The notes under the pieces are model-generated. The model had not been told where the DNA came from. It saw only the letters and a program-made list of their open reading frames with translations, and searched no databases. Position numbers and translations under genes: made by a program. From contig NZ_AEDD01000004.1 of the NCBI RefSeq assembly GCF_000179615.1, positions 382,024-446,023 of the forward strand: DNA of 64,000 nt. Direction: 5' to 3'. This document shows, in pieces, positions 8,411 through 19,500 of the stretch (its first letter is position 1; every line of letters begins with the position of its first letter). This DNA comes from Paenibacillus curdlanolyticus YK9 (GTDB lineage Bacteria; Bacillota; Bacilli; Paenibacillales; Paenibacillaceae).

Positions 8411-8444
8411 AGAAAAAAAGGTGGCCGCGAAGGTCCACCCTTTC
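8411..8444 (-). terminator. Terminator of the S10-spc-alpha superoperon after rplQ
   Basis: On the minus strand, a hairpin pairing AAAGGGTGGACC with GGCCACCTTT is followed by a long T-run (TTTTTTTCTT). It lies 20 bases after the rplQ stop. Confidence 0.9.
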
Positions 8445-8465
8445 TCATCCGATCCATCCGGTCGA

Positions 8466-8831
8466 TTACGCGCGATCCACCAGTTCCAAATACACCATAG
8501 GTGCTGAATCACCGCGGCGCGGTCCTAGCTTAAGAATCCGCGTGTATCCGCCCGCACGTTCCGAGTAACGGGTGGCCAGTTCGGAGAACAGCTTTTGGAT
8601 TGCGTCTTGTTCGCCATCAATTGTTTCACGGCGAACGAAAGCAGCAACTTGGCGACGTGCATGAAGATCACCTTTTTTAGCTTTCGTGATCAGCTTTTCA
8701 GCGATAGAACGAACTTCTTTCGCCTTTGCTTCCGTCGTTTGGATGCGCTCGTTCAGGAACAGGTCAGTGACGAGGTCGCGGAAAAGTGCTTTACGCGCGC
8801 TTGCGTCACGGCCCAACTTTTGGTAAGCCAT
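8466..8831 (-). CDS. rplQ: 50S ribosomal protein L17
   Basis: A 121-residue protein of usual length with the L17 start [19 protein letters not shown] and end [13 protein letters not shown]17 lies near the polypeptide exit tunnel. The ATG at 8831 is chosen because AAGGAGG lies eight bases upstream; an in-frame start 21 bases earlier lacks a site. It is the last gene of the alpha operon and is followed by a strong terminator. Confidence 0.96.
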   Translation of the reverse strand: MAYQKLGRDASARKALFRDLVTDLFLNERIQTTEAKAKEVRSIAEKLITKAKKGDLHARRQVAAFVRRETIDGEQDAIQKLFSELATRYSERAGGYTRILKLGPRRGDSAPMVYLELVDRA

Positions 8832-8959
8832 CGATTTCTCCTCCTTCTGCAAGACCGCTTAACCGATTAGCGCTTACGCTGCCAGCATCCGAATGAATCG
8901 GCAACGAAACGTAAGCAATCGCTTAAGTTATCCCACTTCTTGTGTTCTCATGATTGTCT

Positions 8960-9904
8960 CTATTCTTCCATGCGGAGGCCTAAACCCAGTTCCTCGAGCT
9001 TCTCTTGTACTTCCTCCAAAGATTTACGACCAAGGTTACGCACCTTCATCATATCTTCTTCAGTTTTCGTGATCAGCTCTTGAACCGTGTTAATGCCTGC
9101 ACGTTTCAAGCAGTTGTAAGAACGAACGGAAAGATCCAGTTCCTCGATCGTCATCTCGAGTACTTTTTCTTTCTTATCTTCTTCTTTCTCGACCATAATT
9201 TCCGCGTCTTTGGCTTCATCGGTCAATCCGACGAACAGGTCCAAATGCTCGGTCAAAATTTTAGCGCCGAGGCTTACAGCCTCTTCCGGTCGAATACTTC
9301 CGTCAGTCCAAACTTCTAAGGTGAGCTTATCATAGTTGGTAACTTGGCCGACACGAGTATTTTCTACGCTGTAATTGACACGGGTAATGGGCGTGTAAAT
9401 CGAATCTACGGGAATTACGCCGATCGGTTGATCTTCTTTCTTGTTGCGATCCGCAGGTACATACCCGCGTCCACGATTGGCGAATACCCGCATATGGAGC
9501 CGCGCACCGGAGGCTAAGGTCGCGATATGAAGATCAGGATTTAAAATCTCGACATCGCTGTCCGCGCGGATGTCGCCCGCCGTTACATTCCCTTCGCCTT
9601 CTGCATCAATTTCCAAAACCTTTTCTTCATCGGAGTGGATTTTGAGCGACAGGCCTTTCAGGTTCAATATGATCTCGGTTACGTCCTCGATCACTCCGGG
9701 AACCGTAGAAAACTCATGCAGCACGCCGTCGATTTGTACCGAAGTCACAGCTGCGCCCGGCAACGACGAAAGCAGAATCCGGCGAAGCGAATTCCCCAGC
9801 GTCGTACCGTATCCGCGCTCAAGCGGTTCGATTACAAAACGTCCGTATGTGCCGTTATCAGTAAGTTCAACGGTTTCGATTTTCGGCTTTTCGATCTCAA
9901 TCAC
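8960..9904 (-). CDS. rpoA: RNA polymerase alpha subunit
   Basis: A 314-residue protein of normal length. The N-terminal dimerisation domain ([15 protein letters not shown]) spans about residues 1-230, a charged linker (KEEDKKEK) follows, and the C-terminal domain (about 245-314) contains the [14 protein letters not shown] helix-hairpin-helix that contacts UP elements and activators. GTG start with GGAGGGTATTACTA upstream. It sits between rpsK and rplQ as in other bacteria. Confidence 0.97.
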   Translation of the reverse strand: MIEIEKPKIETVELTDNGTYGRFVIEPLERGYGTTLGNSLRRILLSSLPGAAVTSVQIDGVLHEFSTVPGVIEDVTEIILNLKGLSLKIHSDEEKVLEIDAEGEGNVTAGDIRADSDVEILNPDLHIATLASGARLHMRVFANRGRGYVPADRNKKEDQPIGVIPVDSIYTPITRVNYSVENTRVGQVTNYDKLTLEVWTDGSIRPEEAVSLGAKILTEHLDLFVGLTDEAKDAEIMVEKEEDKKEKVLEMTIEELDLSVRSYNCLKRAGINTVQELITKTEEDMMKVRNLGRKSLEEVQEKLEELGLGLRMEE

Positions 9905-10030
9905 TAGTAATACCCTCCTTCAAAACGTCGCTCCGTTCACCGTACGTTTTCAGTCGAATCATGTAGTATGCCAAACCTTCACAACCATTATTCACAAGTT
10001 GCTGTAATTTGATACCACAGCAAGACTGAA

Positions 10031-10426
10031 TTATACGCGGCGACGTTTCGGTGGACGGCAGCCGTTGTGCGGAACCGGCGTAACGTCTTTAATCAGGTTA
10101 ACTTCAAGACCAGCAGCTTGGAGGGAGCGGATTGCCGCTTCGCGACCAGCACCAGGTCCTTTAACCATAACTTCTACCACTTTCATGCCATGCTCCATAG
10201 CTGCTTTAGCAGCCGTTTCCGCTGCCATTTGAGCTGCGAACGGCGTGCTTTTACGGGAACCTTTGAAACCAAGGTTACCGGAGCTTGCCCAAGAGATTGC
10301 ATTACCGTGTGGATCCGTGATCGTTACGATCGTGTTGTTAAACGTCGAACGAATGTGCGCTACGCCGGTATCGATATTTTTACGATCACGACGTTTCGTA
10401 CGGACGACTTTTTTAGGTTTAGCCAT
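10031..10426 (-). CDS. rpsK: 30S ribosomal protein S11
   Basis: A 131-residue platform protein of the small subunit with hallmark segments [18 protein letters not shown] and [22 protein letters not shown]. Length and start are normal for Bacillales, with GGAGG before the ATG. It lies 19 bases after rpsM. Confidence 0.97.
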   Translation of the reverse strand: MAKPKKVVRTKRRDRKNIDTGVAHIRSTFNNTIVTITDPHGNAISWASSGNLGFKGSRKSTPFAAQMAAETAAKAAMEHGMKVVEVMVKGPGAGREAAIRSLQAAGLEVNLIKDVTPVPHNGCRPPKRRRV

Positions 10427-10445
10427 TGTCTGTTATCCTCCCTTC

Positions 10446-10814
10446 TTACTTCTTCTTGTTCGCTACAGTACGACGAGGACCTTTGCGCGTACGAGCATTC
10501 GTTTTCGTACGTTGACCGCGAACTGGCAGTCCACGACGATGGCGAACACCGCGATAGCAGCCGATCTCGATCAGACGTTTGATGTTAAGCGAAATTTCGC
10601 GACGCAGGTCGCCTTCCACTTTAACCGATTTGTCGATCGTTTCGCGCAGTTTGCTAACTTCGTCTTCCGTCAGGTCGCGAACGCGCGTTTGTGCGTCAAC
10701 GCCAGTCGTCGCCAAAATCTTCTTAGCAGTCGTTTGACCGATGCCGAAGATGTATTGGAGAGCGATCTCGACGCGTTTGTCGCGTGGCAAGTCAACACCA
10801 GCAATACGTGCCAT
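10446..10814 (-). CDS. rpsM: 30S ribosomal protein S13
   Basis: A 122-residue head protein with the N-terminal helix-two-turn-helix segment ([15 protein letters not shown]) and the basic C-terminal tail ([23 protein letters not shown] region) that reaches the P-site tRNA. GGAGGG precedes the ATG. It follows rpmJ by 22 bases in the alpha operon. Confidence 0.97.
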   Translation of the reverse strand: MARIAGVDLPRDKRVEIALQYIFGIGQTTAKKILATTGVDAQTRVRDLTEDEVSKLRETIDKSVKVEGDLRREISLNIKRLIEIGCYRGVRHRRGLPVRGQRTKTNARTRKGPRRTVANKKK

Positions 10815-10836
10815 ATGCCTTGTTTCCCTCCTTTAA

Positions 10837-11207
<371 letters not shown>

Positions 11208-11209
11208 CG

Positions 11210-11500
11210 TCATTCTCCTTTCGCTTGCACGAACTTCTGAATCGCGTAGCGCAGCTTGGCATTCGTCACCCGGCCGGTCTCACTCATGCTGTCTGCAACT
11301 TCGGTACTGACGACCGACTGAAGCACAAGGTGCGCGATGTTCTTCTTCTTCGGCCGATCAAATCGTTTCTTATCGCCATCAGCGATGAGAACAAAACGAT
11401 TATCTACGATACCGATAATAACCGCATAACCGCCCTCATCCTTACCACGAAGTACGAAAGCGATCTGACCGATCTGCGGTGCATCATCAACGTGCATCAT
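11210..11500 (-). CDS. KOW-domain RNA-binding protein (L14e/L6e-like)
   Basis: A 96-residue protein with an N-terminal KOW motif ([34 protein letters not shown], about residues 9-43) and a basic stretch ([11 protein letters not shown]) that continues into a helical C-terminus. Small KOW proteins of this kind lie between map and infA in many Bacillales and are annotated as ribosomal-protein-like. They are thought to bind RNA; no defined role is known to me. Its ATG overlaps the map stop codon (ATGA), with only a weak ribosome binding site, which suggests translational coupling. Confidence 0.85.
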   Translation of the reverse strand: MMHVDDAPQIGQIAFVLRGKDEGGYAVIIGIVDNRFVLIADGDKKRFDRPKKKNIAHLVLQSVVSTEVADSMSETGRVTNAKLRYAIQKFVQAKGE

Positions 11501-12255
11501 GCCTGAGCATCCGATTTGGTTAGTATTTCATAACCAGTCTCGGTTACTGCGACAGTATGCTCGAAATGAGCGCACCACGAGCCGTCAACCGTGACGACTG
11601 TCCAGTTGTCTTCCAGCGTCCGGACGTAGCGTTCACCGAGGTTAACCATCGGTTCGATACAGAGGACCATACCCGGCTTAAGCCGTGGGCCCCGATCCGG
11701 AATGCCGTAGTTCGGAATTTGCGGTTCTTCATGAAGCTTTGAGCCGATTCCATGACCGACATACTCACGAACAATCGATAATCCCGCATCCTCGACAACC
11801 TTTTGTACAGCATGCGATATCGTGAAGAGTCGAACATCCGGTTTAATCAGTTCCAGCGCTGCATACAGAGATTGTTCCGCTACATCGAGCAATCGCTGCG
11901 CATCAGCAGAAATGGTTCCAACGCCATACGTCCAAGCGGAGTCGCCATGATATCCCTGATATTGCGCACCAATGTCAATGCTGATGATATCTCCGTCTGC
12001 CAACTGTTGATTACCCGGTATGCCATGCACTAGCTGATCGTTTACAGAAGCGCATATGCTGGCAGGAAATTGATTGTAACCTTTAAAAGATGGAATGGCG
12101 CCCTGACTCCGAATATACGTTTCGGCGATCTGATCCAGATCACGGGTCGTAATTCCCGGCCGTATCGATTGCTTAAGCAACCGATGCGTATCCGCGACTA
12201 TACGCCCTGCTTCCCTCATCAGACGAAGCTCCGCTTCCGACTTGCAAATGATCAT
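11497..12255 (-). CDS. map: Methionine aminopeptidase, type I
   Basis: A 252-residue enzyme that removes the initiator Met from nascent proteins. Metal ligands of the pita-bread fold can be read: Asp in [14 protein letters not shown] (two Asp), His in YVGHGIG, Glu in CIEPMVNLG, and Glu in FEHTVAVTE. There is no N-terminal zinc finger, as usual for type I bacterial enzymes. It abuts adk by one base and overlaps the next gene by four, so it is embedded in the spc-alpha transcript. Confidence 0.96.
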   Translation of the reverse strand: MIICKSEAELRLMREAGRIVADTHRLLKQSIRPGITTRDLDQIAETYIRSQGAIPSFKGYNQFPASICASVNDQLVHGIPGNQQLADGDIISIDIGAQYQGYHGDSAWTYGVGTISADAQRLLDVAEQSLYAALELIKPDVRLFTISHAVQKVVEDAGLSIVREYVGHGIGSKLHEEPQIPNYGIPDRGPRLKPGMVLCIEPMVNLGERYVRTLEDNWTVVTVDGSWCAHFEHTVAVTETGYEILTKSDAQA

Positions 12256-12905
12256 TAGCGTGAACCCCGCAGAACGGATACGATCTCAGCAGTTACTACA
12301 TCAATGTCCTGTTCCCCATCAACTTCACGAAGTTGCGATTTGCCGTCATAGTAAGCGAGCAACGGTGCTGTTTTCGAGATGTACTCGTCAAGACGCGTAC
12401 CGACTTTTTCTTCGGTATCGTCTGAGCGTTGGTACAGCTCGCCTTCGCACTTGTCACAAACGCCTTCCTGTTTCGGCGGGTTGAACATGACGTGATACGT
12501 AGATCCACACGATTTACAGATGCGGCGACCCGTCAAACGAGCAAGCAGCAATCCGCGATCAACTTTCAGGTTAACGACGTGATCGATCGTGCGACCCATG
12601 TCCGCGAGCATGCTGTCAAGCGCTTCTGCTTGCTGCAGCGTACGCGGGAATCCATCAAGCAAAAAGCCGTTAGAGCAGTCATCTTGAAGCAAGCGATCCC
12701 GTACGATTCCGTTCGTAATCTCATCCGGAACAAGCAAGCCTTGATCAACAAACTCTTTTGCTTTTAGGCCCATTGGAGTGCCTTGCTTCATAGCTAGGCG
12801 GAACGCGTCACCGGTCGAGATATGCGGCACGGAGAACTGATCGACAATGCGCTCAGCTTGCGTTCCTTTACCAGCTCCTGGAGGTCCCATGAATAGAATG
12901 TTCAT
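12255..12905 (-). CDS. adk: Adenylate kinase (zinc-containing, long form)
   Basis: A 216-residue kinase converting ATP and AMP to two ADP. The P-loop [11 protein letters not shown] is at residue 7, and the NMP-binding part holds STGDAFR. The LID domain (about residues 125-163) carries four Cys (CKSCGS...CDKCEG), the structural zinc site of Gram-positive enzymes. It follows secY by 83 bases; the gap shows no terminator. Confidence 0.97.
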   Translation of the reverse strand: MNILFMGPPGAGKGTQAERIVDQFSVPHISTGDAFRLAMKQGTPMGLKAKEFVDQGLLVPDEITNGIVRDRLLQDDCSNGFLLDGFPRTLQQAEALDSMLADMGRTIDHVVNLKVDRGLLLARLTGRRICKSCGSTYHVMFNPPKQEGVCDKCEGELYQRSDDTEEKVGTRLDEYISKTAPLLAYYDGKSQLREVDGEQDIDVVTAEIVSVLRGSR

Positions 12906-12988
12906 TCCGTGTTCCTCGCTTTAAGCACAATAGGTCCCTTCGGGTCCGACGCTGTCGCCAACGCCCGGATCCCGATTTGAACCTACTG

Positions 12989-14287
12989 TTATTTATTGAT
13001 AAACCCTTTGTAATGGCGTTTGATCAATTGGCTCTCGATCTGTTTCATCGTATCGAGTGCAACCCCGATGATGATCAGAAGCGAAGTACCACCTAATTGA
13101 ACGCCCTGCGGCAAGCCTGCCAATTTGCCAAAGGCAACTGGGAGCAGCGAGATAAGTGATAAGAAAATCGCACCTGCAAGCGTCAGACGAGTCATAACGC
13201 GCGTAATGTACGATGAAGTTGGTTTGCCCGGACGAACGCCTGGAACATAACCGCCATTCTTTTTCATCTGATCTGCCATCTGTACCGGGTTGATTTGAAC
13301 AAATGTGTAGAAGAAGGTAAAGCCGACAATCAAGATAACGTACAGAACCATACCAAGCGGTTTGTCATAGTACATGTTCTTGATAACCCACTGTGCCCAT
13401 TCTGTATTAGCCCAGAACTGTGCGATCGTAATCGGGAACATGAGCAACGAGATTGCGAAGATTACTGGAATAACGCCTGCACCGTTAACCTTCAGCGGGA
13501 TGTGGGTCGACTGTCCACCGTACATTTTCCGGCCAACTACACGTTTAGCATATTGTACCGGGATTTTACGTATACCTTGTTGGACGAAGATAACGCCTAC
13601 GATAACTGCGATTACCACAATTACGATAAGGATTACCTTCAGGATGTTCCAGAAGAGCAGATCGCCTGGGTTCTCGAACTCTGATGCATAGATATCACGA
13701 ATATGTCCCGGCATAGCCGCTACGATACCCGCGAAGATCAGAACCGAGATGCCGTTGCCGATACCGCGTTCCGTAATTTGCTCGCCCAGCCACATCAAGA
13801 AAGCTGTACCAGCAGTCAAGACAATTGCGATCATAAGATAAGTCGTGAACGAATCATCAATGACCATCTTGTAAGCATATCTACGGTTAAAGCCTACAGC
13901 CGTACCAAAGCCTTGAATCAAGCCTAAGATGATCGTGCCGTACCGAGTTATTTGCGCAAGTTTCTTTTTACCATTCTCGCCTTCCTTCGCCCATTCCGTA
14001 AACTTCGGAATAACGTCCATCGACAAGAGCTGTACGATGATAGAGGAAGTGATGTATGGCATAATCCCGATCGCGAAGATCGAGAAATGGAACAATGCGC
14101 CACCCGAGAAAGTGTTCAAGAGGCCAAACAGGTCTGCACCAGTATTAGCTTCCTTGAACACATCCGTATTAATATTCGGAACCGGGATAAACGAACCGAT
14201 TCGGTAGATCAGCAAGATGAAAAGCGTAAACAGGATCTTCTTGCGAAGGTCTTCCACTCTCCAAATGTTGGACACCGTCTTGAACAT
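12989..14287 (-). CDS. secY: Protein translocase subunit SecY
   Basis: A 432-residue membrane protein with about ten transmembrane helices, the channel of the Sec translocon together with SecE (encoded at 43.6 kb). Typical segments are the N-terminal IPVPNINTD loop, the plug region GGALFHFSIFAIGIMPYI, and the cytoplasmic loop KIPVQYAKR. The ATG overlaps the rplO stop by one base, as expected in the spc operon. Confidence 0.97.
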   Translation of the reverse strand: MFKTVSNIWRVEDLRKKILFTLFILLIYRIGSFIPVPNINTDVFKEANTGADLFGLLNTFSGGALFHFSIFAIGIMPYITSSIIVQLLSMDVIPKFTEWAKEGENGKKKLAQITRYGTIILGLIQGFGTAVGFNRRYAYKMVIDDSFTTYLMIAIVLTAGTAFLMWLGEQITERGIGNGISVLIFAGIVAAMPGHIRDIYASEFENPGDLLFWNILKVILIVIVVIAVIVGVIFVQQGIRKIPVQYAKRVVGRKMYGGQSTHIPLKVNGAGVIPVIFAISLLMFPITIAQFWANTEWAQWVIKNMYYDKPLGMVLYVILIVGFTFFYTFVQINPVQMADQMKKNGGYVPGVRPGKPTSSYITRVMTRLTLAGAIFLSLISLLPVAFGKLAGLPQGVQLGGTSLLIIIGVALDTMKQIESQLIKRHYKGFINK

Positions 14288-14727
14288 TAGATCACCTCGG
14301 TTTTACCGCCGGCAGCCTGGATTTTCTCTACCGCAGATTGAGAGAACTTACTAGCTTTAACAGTCAGTTGAACCTTGATTTCGCCGTTGCCCAATACTTT
14401 AATACCGCTCAATGGGTTTTTGACGATCCCTTGCTCCAGAAGGAATTCTGGAGTTACTTCTGTTCCTGCTGCAAAGCTATTCAATTCTTCAATATTGACA
14501 ATCGCGTATTCCTTGCGGAAGCGATTGTTGAAGCCGCGTTTCGGTACGCGACGGTACAATGGGTTCTGACCGCCCTCGAAGCCTGGACGAACACCGCCGC
14601 CGGAGCGAGCGTTTTGCCCTTTGTGACCGCGGCCAGCCGTTTTACCGTTACCGGAACCGATACCGCGACCGATACGCTTGCGCTCTTTACGGGAACCTTC
14701 TGCAGGTTGGAGCTCATGCAATTTCAT
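14287..14727 (-). CDS. rplO: 50S ribosomal protein L15
   Basis: A 146-residue protein with the Gly/Arg-rich N-terminal extension ([19 protein letters not shown]) that threads into 23S rRNA, and a globular C-terminal half. The ATG at 14727 is used because GGAGG lies upstream; the in-frame GTG at 14739 overlaps the site itself. Confidence 0.96.
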   Translation of the reverse strand: MKLHELQPAEGSRKERKRIGRGIGSGNGKTAGRGHKGQNARSGGGVRPGFEGGQNPLYRRVPKRGFNNRFRKEYAIVNIEELNSFAAGTEVTPEFLLEQGIVKNPLSGIKVLGNGEIKVQLTVKASKFSQSAVEKIQAAGGKTEVI

Positions 14728-14779
14728 CGTTCGTAGCACCTCCTTAAATGGTTTGCCTTAAAATCTATAGAGGTTAAAA

Positions 14780-14959
14780 TTAAACTTCTTCAACTTTAAC
14801 CAAGTGGTTAACTGCGTTAACCATACCGCGAATAGCCGGACTGTCGTTCAGGACAACCGATTGGTGAAGCTTGCGCAGACCAAACGATTCAACTGTAGCA
14901 CGTTGCTTTTCGTTGCGGCCGATTAGACTGCGAACAAGCGTAATTTGCAATTTCGCCAT
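14780..14959 (-). CDS. rpmD: 50S ribosomal protein L30
   Basis: A 59-residue protein starting [18 protein letters not shown], the usual bacterial short form. The ATG at 14959 follows GGAGG; the open frame extends 23 codons further upstream, but that part overlaps rpsE and has no start signal. It lies between rpsE and rplO. Confidence 0.96.
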   Translation of the reverse strand: MAKLQITLVRSLIGRNEKQRATVESFGLRKLHQSVVLNDSPAIRGMVNAVNHLVKVEEV

Positions 14960-14972
14960 CGTGTTTCCCTCC

Positions 14973-15470
14973 TTAACCCAGAAGCTCTTGTACGGTTTTA
15001 CCGCGAAGCTTCGCCACGTCCTCTGCACGTTTCAGGCGGGAAAGGCCTTCAAGCGTTGCATTAACCATGTTCATGGAGTTAGAGGAACCCAGCGATTTCG
15101 TCAGGATGTCGCCTACGCCAGCCAGCTCGAGTACTGCACGAACTGGACCGCCGGCGATAACACCCGTACCTTGGGAAGCAGGCTTCAGAAGAACTTCGCC
15201 AGCGCCAAAGTGACCGATAACTTGATGCGGGATCGTTGTTCCTACGAGCGGAACGTGAACCAGGTTTTTCTTCGCATCTTCAATGCCTTTGCGAATCGCG
15301 TCTGGAACTTCGGCAGCTTTACCGATACCAGCGCCTACGTAGCCTTTGCCGTCGCCGACAACAACGAGAGCGCTGAAGCTGAACCGACGTCCGCCTTTTA
15401 CTACTTTAGATACGCGGTTGATGTTAACAACTTTTTCAGTCAGTTCTAACGTATTAGGATCTACACGCAA
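14973..15470 (-). CDS. rpsE: 30S ribosomal protein S5
   Basis: A 165-residue protein involved in decoding accuracy. The N-terminal double-stranded-RNA-binding part contains [21 protein letters not shown], and the C-terminal half contains [19 protein letters not shown]. The start is TTG at 15470, with AAGGAGG 10 bases upstream; no ATG or GTG is better placed. The spectinomycin-contact loop reads as a normal VVKGG sequence. Confidence 0.95.
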   Translation of the reverse strand: MRVDPNTLELTEKVVNINRVSKVVKGGRRFSFSALVVVGDGKGYVGAGIGKAAEVPDAIRKGIEDAKKNLVHVPLVGTTIPHQVIGHFGAGEVLLKPASQGTGVIAGGPVRAVLELAGVGDILTKSLGSSNSMNMVNATLEGLSRLKRAEDVAKLRGKTVQELLG

Positions 15471-15499
15471 GTCGTTTTACCTCCTTGTTAAAAATTTTA

Positions 15500-15868
15500 T
15501 TAGAATTCGAGCCCTGCTTCGCGAGCTGCATCAGCCAGTGCTTGAATACGTCCATGGTACAGATAGCCGCCGCGATCGAACACGACTTCAGTTACGCCTT
15601 TAGCTTTCGCACGAGTTGCGATTGCTTCGCCAACTTTTTTAGCCGCTTCAACGTTACCGCCGTTGCCAATTGCTTCAACCAGCTCTTTATCGAGCGTGGA
15701 TGCTGCAGCGATTGTTACGCCGTTTACGTCGTCGATCAGCTGCGCGTACATATGTTTCGAAGAACGGAACACGGACAGACGCGGGCGCGCAGTCGTTCCG
15801 TTAATTTTCTTACGAACACGCAGATGACGCTTAAGACGAGCTTTGTTTTTATCGCCTTTCGTAATCAT
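15500..15868 (-). CDS. rplR: 50S ribosomal protein L18
   Basis: A 122-residue 5S-rRNA-binding protein with conserved [17 protein letters not shown] and [25 protein letters not shown] segments. It binds 5S rRNA together with L5 (rplE, same operon). Start and length are normal. Confidence 0.97.
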   Translation of the reverse strand: MITKGDKNKARLKRHLRVRKKINGTTARPRLSVFRSSKHMYAQLIDDVNGVTIAAASTLDKELVEAIGNGGNVEAAKKVGEAIATRAKAKGVTEVVFDRGGYLYHGRIQALADAAREAGLEF

Positions 15869-15929
15869 TCGTAGTCACTCCTTTCCGTTTTCTTATGCTG
15901 CTATCGAGATAAGCCGGTTGTTAAGCGGC

Positions 15930-16472
15930 TTATTTTTTCTTACCAGCTTTACCCTCTTTGCGGAGGATGCGTTCGCCTTCATACTTGATACCTTTGCCTT
16001 TATACGGCTCTGGCTCACGTACGGAGCGAATTTTTGCCGCCGTTGCGCCGACAAGCTCTTTGTCGATGCCGCGAACGATGATTTTCGTCTGGGACGGCAG
16101 TTCGAATTCGATGCCGTTGTCCGGAGCGATCTCAACTGGGTGGGAGTACCCTACGCTAAGAACGACTTTCTCGCCGCTCTTTTGTGCACGGTAACCAACG
16201 CCAACGAGCTCAAGCGTTTTTGCAAAACCATCCGTTACGCCGCTTACCATGTTCGAAATAACGCTACGCGTCGTTCCGTGCAGGGAGCGGTGCAGTTTGT
16301 TGTCAGTAGGACGTTCTACCACGATCTCGTTTTCTGCTACATTGATCTTCATATCTTTGTGCAGTGCGCGGGAAAGGGAGCCTTTAGGTCCTTTTACAGT
16401 GATGACGCTGTCGTTCAGGCTGATGTTAACGCCTGCCGGTACAGCGATCGGTTTGCGACCAATACGGGACAT
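15930..16472 (-). CDS. rplF: 50S ribosomal protein L6
   Basis: A 180-residue protein of two similar alpha/beta domains with typical segments [24 protein letters not shown] and the C-terminal [23 protein letters not shown]6 sits near the sarcin-ricin loop and factor-binding site. It is preceded by rpsH at 28 bases. The 61 bases between it and rplR hold only a weak inverted repeat. Confidence 0.97.
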   Translation of the reverse strand: MSRIGRKPIAVPAGVNISLNDSVITVKGPKGSLSRALHKDMKINVAENEIVVERPTDNKLHRSLHGTTRSVISNMVSGVTDGFAKTLELVGVGYRAQKSGEKVVLSVGYSHPVEIAPDNGIEFELPSQTKIIVRGIDKELVGATAAKIRSVREPEPYKGKGIKYEGERILRKEGKAGKKK

Positions 16473-16500
16473 TGTTACACCTCCAATCGTTGACGAGTTA

Positions 16501-16899
16501 TTACCAAACGTAGCAGACGACTTCGCCGCCGGATTTCGTTTGACGAGCTTCTTTATCGGTCATAATTCCTTTGGACGTGGAAATGATTGCAATTCCCAAG
16601 CCGCCCAATACGCGAGGAACTTCGGACGATTTCGTGTAAACACGCAGACCAGGTTTGCTAATGCGTTTCAGGCCTGTGATTACGCGTTCGTTGTTCGCTC
16701 CGTATTTCAGGAAAACACGGATGATCCCTTGCTTGTTATCTTCGATATATTCTGCATCGCGGATGAAGCCCTCGCGTTTCAAAATCTCAGCGATTTGCTT
16801 CTTCACTTTCGAAGCGGGCATTTCCACGGTTTCGTGACGAACGACATTCGCGTTGCGAATACGTGTCAGCATATCTGCGATCGGATCAGACATAACCAT
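16501..16899 (-). CDS. rpsH: 30S ribosomal protein S8
   Basis: A 132-residue protein with the S8 N-terminal segment [14 protein letters not shown] and the C-terminal [18 protein letters not shown]...[10 protein letters not shown]8 binds helix 21 of 16S rRNA and in many bacteria represses the spc operon. GGAGG lies nine bases before the ATG at 16899; a second ATG two codons on would have longer spacing. Confidence 0.97.
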   Translation of the reverse strand: MVMSDPIADMLTRIRNANVVRHETVEMPASKVKKQIAEILKREGFIRDAEYIEDNKQGIIRVFLKYGANNERVITGLKRISKPGLRVYTKSSEVPRVLGGLGIAIISTSKGIMTDKEARQTKSGGEVVCYVW

Positions 16900-16932
16900 T
16901 TATGTGAACCTCCTTCCCGAACTAAGAACTGA

Positions 16933-17118
16933 TTACCAGCTTGCTTTTTTGACGCCAGGGATCTGGCCTTTATATGCTAATTCACGGAAACAAATCCGGC
17001 AAACTTTAAACTTTTGCAATACGGAATGCGGACGGCCACAGCGCTCACAGCGCGTGTACGCACGCACTTTGAACTTCGGTGTGCGCTGTTGCTTCACTTT
17101 CATCGAAGTTTTTGCCAC
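16933..17118 (-). CDS. rpsN: 30S ribosomal protein S14, type Z (zinc-binding)
   Basis: A 61-residue protein with two CxxC pairs (CERCG and CRICF), the zinc-binding short form. Bacillales often hold a second, zinc-independent S14 used in zinc starvation; none is in this window. It lies between rplE and rpsH, its normal place. Confidence 0.97.
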   Translation of the reverse strand: MAKTSMKVKQQRTPKFKVRAYTRCERCGRPHSVLQKFKVCRICFRELAYKGQIPGVKKASW

Positions 17119-17139
17119 TTGGTAAACACCTCCCGTGGA

Positions 17140-17682
17140 TTACTTCGTGAACGGCATGCCCAGTTGGGTGAGCAGCTCACGAGATTCTTCGTCCGTTTTG
17201 GCCGTCGTTACAATGACGATGTCCATACCGCGAACTTTGTCTACTTTATCGTACTCGATCTCCGGGAAGATGAGTTGGTCTTTCAGGCCCAGCGTGTAGT
17301 TACCGCGACCGTCGAACGCTTTGTTCGAAACACCGCGGAAGTCACGTACGCGTGGAAGCGTGATGTTGAACAGTTTGTCGAGGAAGTAATACATGCGCTC
17401 GCCGCGCAGTGTTACTTTCGCTCCGATTGGCATGTTCTCACGAAGTTTGAAGCCTGCGATCGATTTCTTCGCACGCGTGATTACTGGCTTTTGACCAGCG
17501 ATCAGCTGAAGTTCTGCAACAGCTACGTCCAATACTTTGGAGTTTGCTACTGCCTCGCCGACACCCATGTTGATGACGACCTTCTCGATTTTAGGCACTT
17601 GCATTACAGTCGAATAGTTAAACTTCTGCATCAGAGAAGGCGTAATTTCGTTCAGGAAACGATCTTTCATTCTTACTGCCAT
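17140..17682 (-). CDS. rplE: 50S ribosomal protein L5
   Basis: A 180-residue 5S-rRNA-binding protein at the central protuberance. Hallmarks are [45 protein letters not shown] and the C-terminal [19 protein letters not shown]. Its length matches Bacillus L5, and the ATG is preceded by AAGGAGG. Confidence 0.97.
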   Translation of the reverse strand: MAVRMKDRFLNEITPSLMQKFNYSTVMQVPKIEKVVINMGVGEAVANSKVLDVAVAELQLIAGQKPVITRAKKSIAGFKLRENMPIGAKVTLRGERMYYFLDKLFNITLPRVRDFRGVSNKAFDGRGNYTLGLKDQLIFPEIEYDKVDKVRGMDIVIVTTAKTDEESRELLTQLGMPFTK

Positions 17683-17715
17683 GGTTCAGTGAACCTCCTT
17701 TCCGTCTCGGATCAA

Positions 17716-18069
17716 TTAGTCGATCACTTCGCCGGATTTTTTAGCAATCCGGACTTTTTTGCCGTTGTCGAGCACTTTGTAACCGATACGCGTTACTTTA
17801 CCGCTTTTCGGATCAATGTGCATAACGTTCGATACGTGGATCGCAGCTTCTTGCTCGATAATGCCGCCTTGCGGATTCGCTTGGGACGGACGAGCGTGCT
17901 TCTTCACGATATTAACGCCTTCGACCAGTACACGGTTTTCGCGAGGATAAGCTGCGATTACGCGACCTTTTTTACCTTTGTCTTTACCGCTAATGACGAT
18001 AACATTATCGTCTTTCTTAACGTGAAGTTTGTTGTTATGCGATTCGAGAATTTTCTTCAGCCGTGGCAT
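17716..18069 (-). CDS. rplX: 50S ribosomal protein L24
   Basis: A 117-residue protein with the KOW motif ([21 protein letters not shown]) and the [25 protein letters not shown] segment. L24 is an assembly initiator for the 50S subunit. It is slightly longer than the 103-residue Bacillus form because of an N-terminal [12 protein letters not shown] stretch; a GGAGG site precedes the ATG at 18069, so I keep that start. Confidence 0.95.
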   Translation of the reverse strand: MPRLKKILESHNNKLHVKKDDNVIVISGKDKGKKGRVIAAYPRENRVLVEGVNIVKKHARPSQANPQGGIIEQEAAIHVSNVMHIDPKSGKVTRIGYKVLDNGKKVRIAKKSGEVID

Positions 18070-18139
18070 GAGTACACCTCCTGCTTGCTTGATCGGTCTT
18101 GCTTATATATACCCTCGGCGCGTTGCGCCCTAAGGGATA

Positions 18140-18508
18140 TTAGATAACTTCCGGTGCGAGCGATACGATTTTCATGAAGTCTTTGTCACGCAGTTCACGA
18201 GCAACTGGTCCAAAGATACGCGTGCCGCGTGGGCTCTTGTCTTCTTTCACGATTACCGCAGCGTTCTCATCGAATGCGATGTACGATCCGTCTTTACGAC
18301 GCACAGAACGTTTCGTACGAACGATAACTGCTTTCACAACGTCGCCTTTTTTGACAACGCCGCCTGGTGTTGCTTGTTTTACGGAGCAGACGATCAAATC
18401 TCCGATGTGGCCAACACGACGTCCCGTGCCACCAAGCACCCGAATGCACATCAATTGTTTAGCGCCGGAATTGTCAGCGACAGCCAAACGCGTAAATGGT
18501 TGAATCAT
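18140..18508 (-). CDS. rplN: 50S ribosomal protein L14
   Basis: A 122-residue protein that begins [24 protein letters not shown] and ends [12 protein letters not shown], matching the family along its length. L14 forms bridge B8 to the small subunit and binds L19. It lies between rpsQ and rplX as usual. Confidence 0.98.
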   Translation of the reverse strand: MIQPFTRLAVADNSGAKQLMCIRVLGGTGRRVGHIGDLIVCSVKQATPGGVVKKGDVVKAVIVRTKRSVRRKDGSYIAFDENAAVIVKEDKSPRGTRIFGPVARELRDKDFMKIVSLAPEVI

Positions 18509-18558
18509 TTCAACGTCCTCCTTTCGGAAAAATGCTCTTTAGACTTCAGTCCAATAAC

Positions 18559-18822
18559 TTAAAGGACGATCGCTACTTCAACGATTTCTACGAGTCTGAA
18601 GCGTTTGTCTTTGGAAAGCGGACGAGACTCCATGATTTTCACGACGTCGCCGATCTTCGCCTGGTTGTTCTCGTCATGTGCTTTGAACTTCTTCGTGCTC
18701 TTAATGCGTTTATGGTACAGATCATGTTTTTTATATGTTTCAATAGCAACCACGATCGTTTTGTCCATTTTATCGCTTACCACTTTGCCGATTAGAACTT
18801 TGCGGGCATTGCGTTCGCTCAT
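18559..18822 (-). CDS. rpsQ: 30S ribosomal protein S17
   Basis: An 87-residue OB-fold protein with [19 protein letters not shown] and [27 protein letters not shown] segments. It binds helix 11 of 16S rRNA. Normal length; GGAGGAAGAAC precedes the ATG. Confidence 0.97.
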   Translation of the reverse strand: MSERNARKVLIGKVVSDKMDKTIVVAIETYKKHDLYHKRIKSTKKFKAHDENNQAKIGDVVKIMESRPLSKDKRFRLVEIVEVAIVL

Positions 18823-18873
18823 GTTCTTCCTCCTTCCTTAAGCCATTAAAAGGGCTTATCCGCAGTGTGAATA

Positions 18874-19074
18874 TTAACTACTGATACCGAGTTCTCTTTC
18901 ACGCAAGACGGTTTTGGCACGAGCTATTTCCTTCCGCACATCACGAATGCGAGTCGGATTGTCCAGTTGGCCCGTTGCCAGTTGGAAACGAAGGTTGAAC
19001 AGTTCTTCTTTGAAGCCTGCGACTTTTTGTTCAATCTCAGCAGAGGTTAGGTTGCGAAATTCACTAGCTTTCAT
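18874..19074 (-). CDS. rpmC: 50S ribosomal protein L29
   Basis: A 66-residue helical hairpin protein at the exit tunnel. The segment [23 protein letters not shown] is the family signature. The ATG at 19074 (GGGTGG upstream) gives the usual length; a GTG 12 bases earlier is possible. Its start overlaps the 3' end of rplP by 11 bases. Confidence 0.95.
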   Translation of the reverse strand: MKASEFRNLTSAEIEQKVAGFKEELFNLRFQLATGQLDNPTRIRDVRKEIARAKTVLRERELGISS

Positions 19075-19498
19075 TTGCTTCACCACCCACTTCTTCGCGT
19101 TTCACGAACTTCGTTTTAACAGGGAGTTTGTGGGCCGCGAGGCGCATTGCTTCACGTGCGATTTCTTCCGGAACACCAGCAAGTTCGAACATAACCTTGC
19201 CCGGTTTAACAACCGCTACCCATTTCTCAACGTTACCTTTACCGCTACCCATCCGTACTTCAAGCGGCTTTTGCGTGATTGGTTTGTGCGGGAAGATCTT
19301 GATCCACACTTTACCGCCCCGTTTGATGTAACGGGTCATCGCGATCCGTGCAGATTCGATCTGACGGTTCGTAATCCATGAAGGCTCAAGAGCTTGAAGG
19401 CCGTATTCGCCGAAAGCGACTTCCGTACCGCCTTTTGCTTTACCTCTCATGTTACCGCGTTGTTGCTTACGGTGTTTGACGCGTTTTGGTACCAACAT
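19064..19498 (-). CDS. rplP: 50S ribosomal protein L16
   Basis: A 144-residue protein with [23 protein letters not shown]-type N-terminus and the conserved [24 protein letters not shown] core. L16 helps place A-site tRNA. The core Arg that is hydroxylated in proteobacteria lies in this VRMGSGKG stretch. It is separated from rpsC by two bases and overlaps rpmC. Confidence 0.97.
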   Translation of the reverse strand: MLVPKRVKHRKQQRGNMRGKAKGGTEVAFGEYGLQALEPSWITNRQIESARIAMTRYIKRGGKVWIKIFPHKPITQKPLEVRMGSGKGNVEKWVAVVKPGKVMFELAGVPEEIAREAMRLAAHKLPVKTKFVKREEVGGEANES

Positions 19499-19500
19499 GG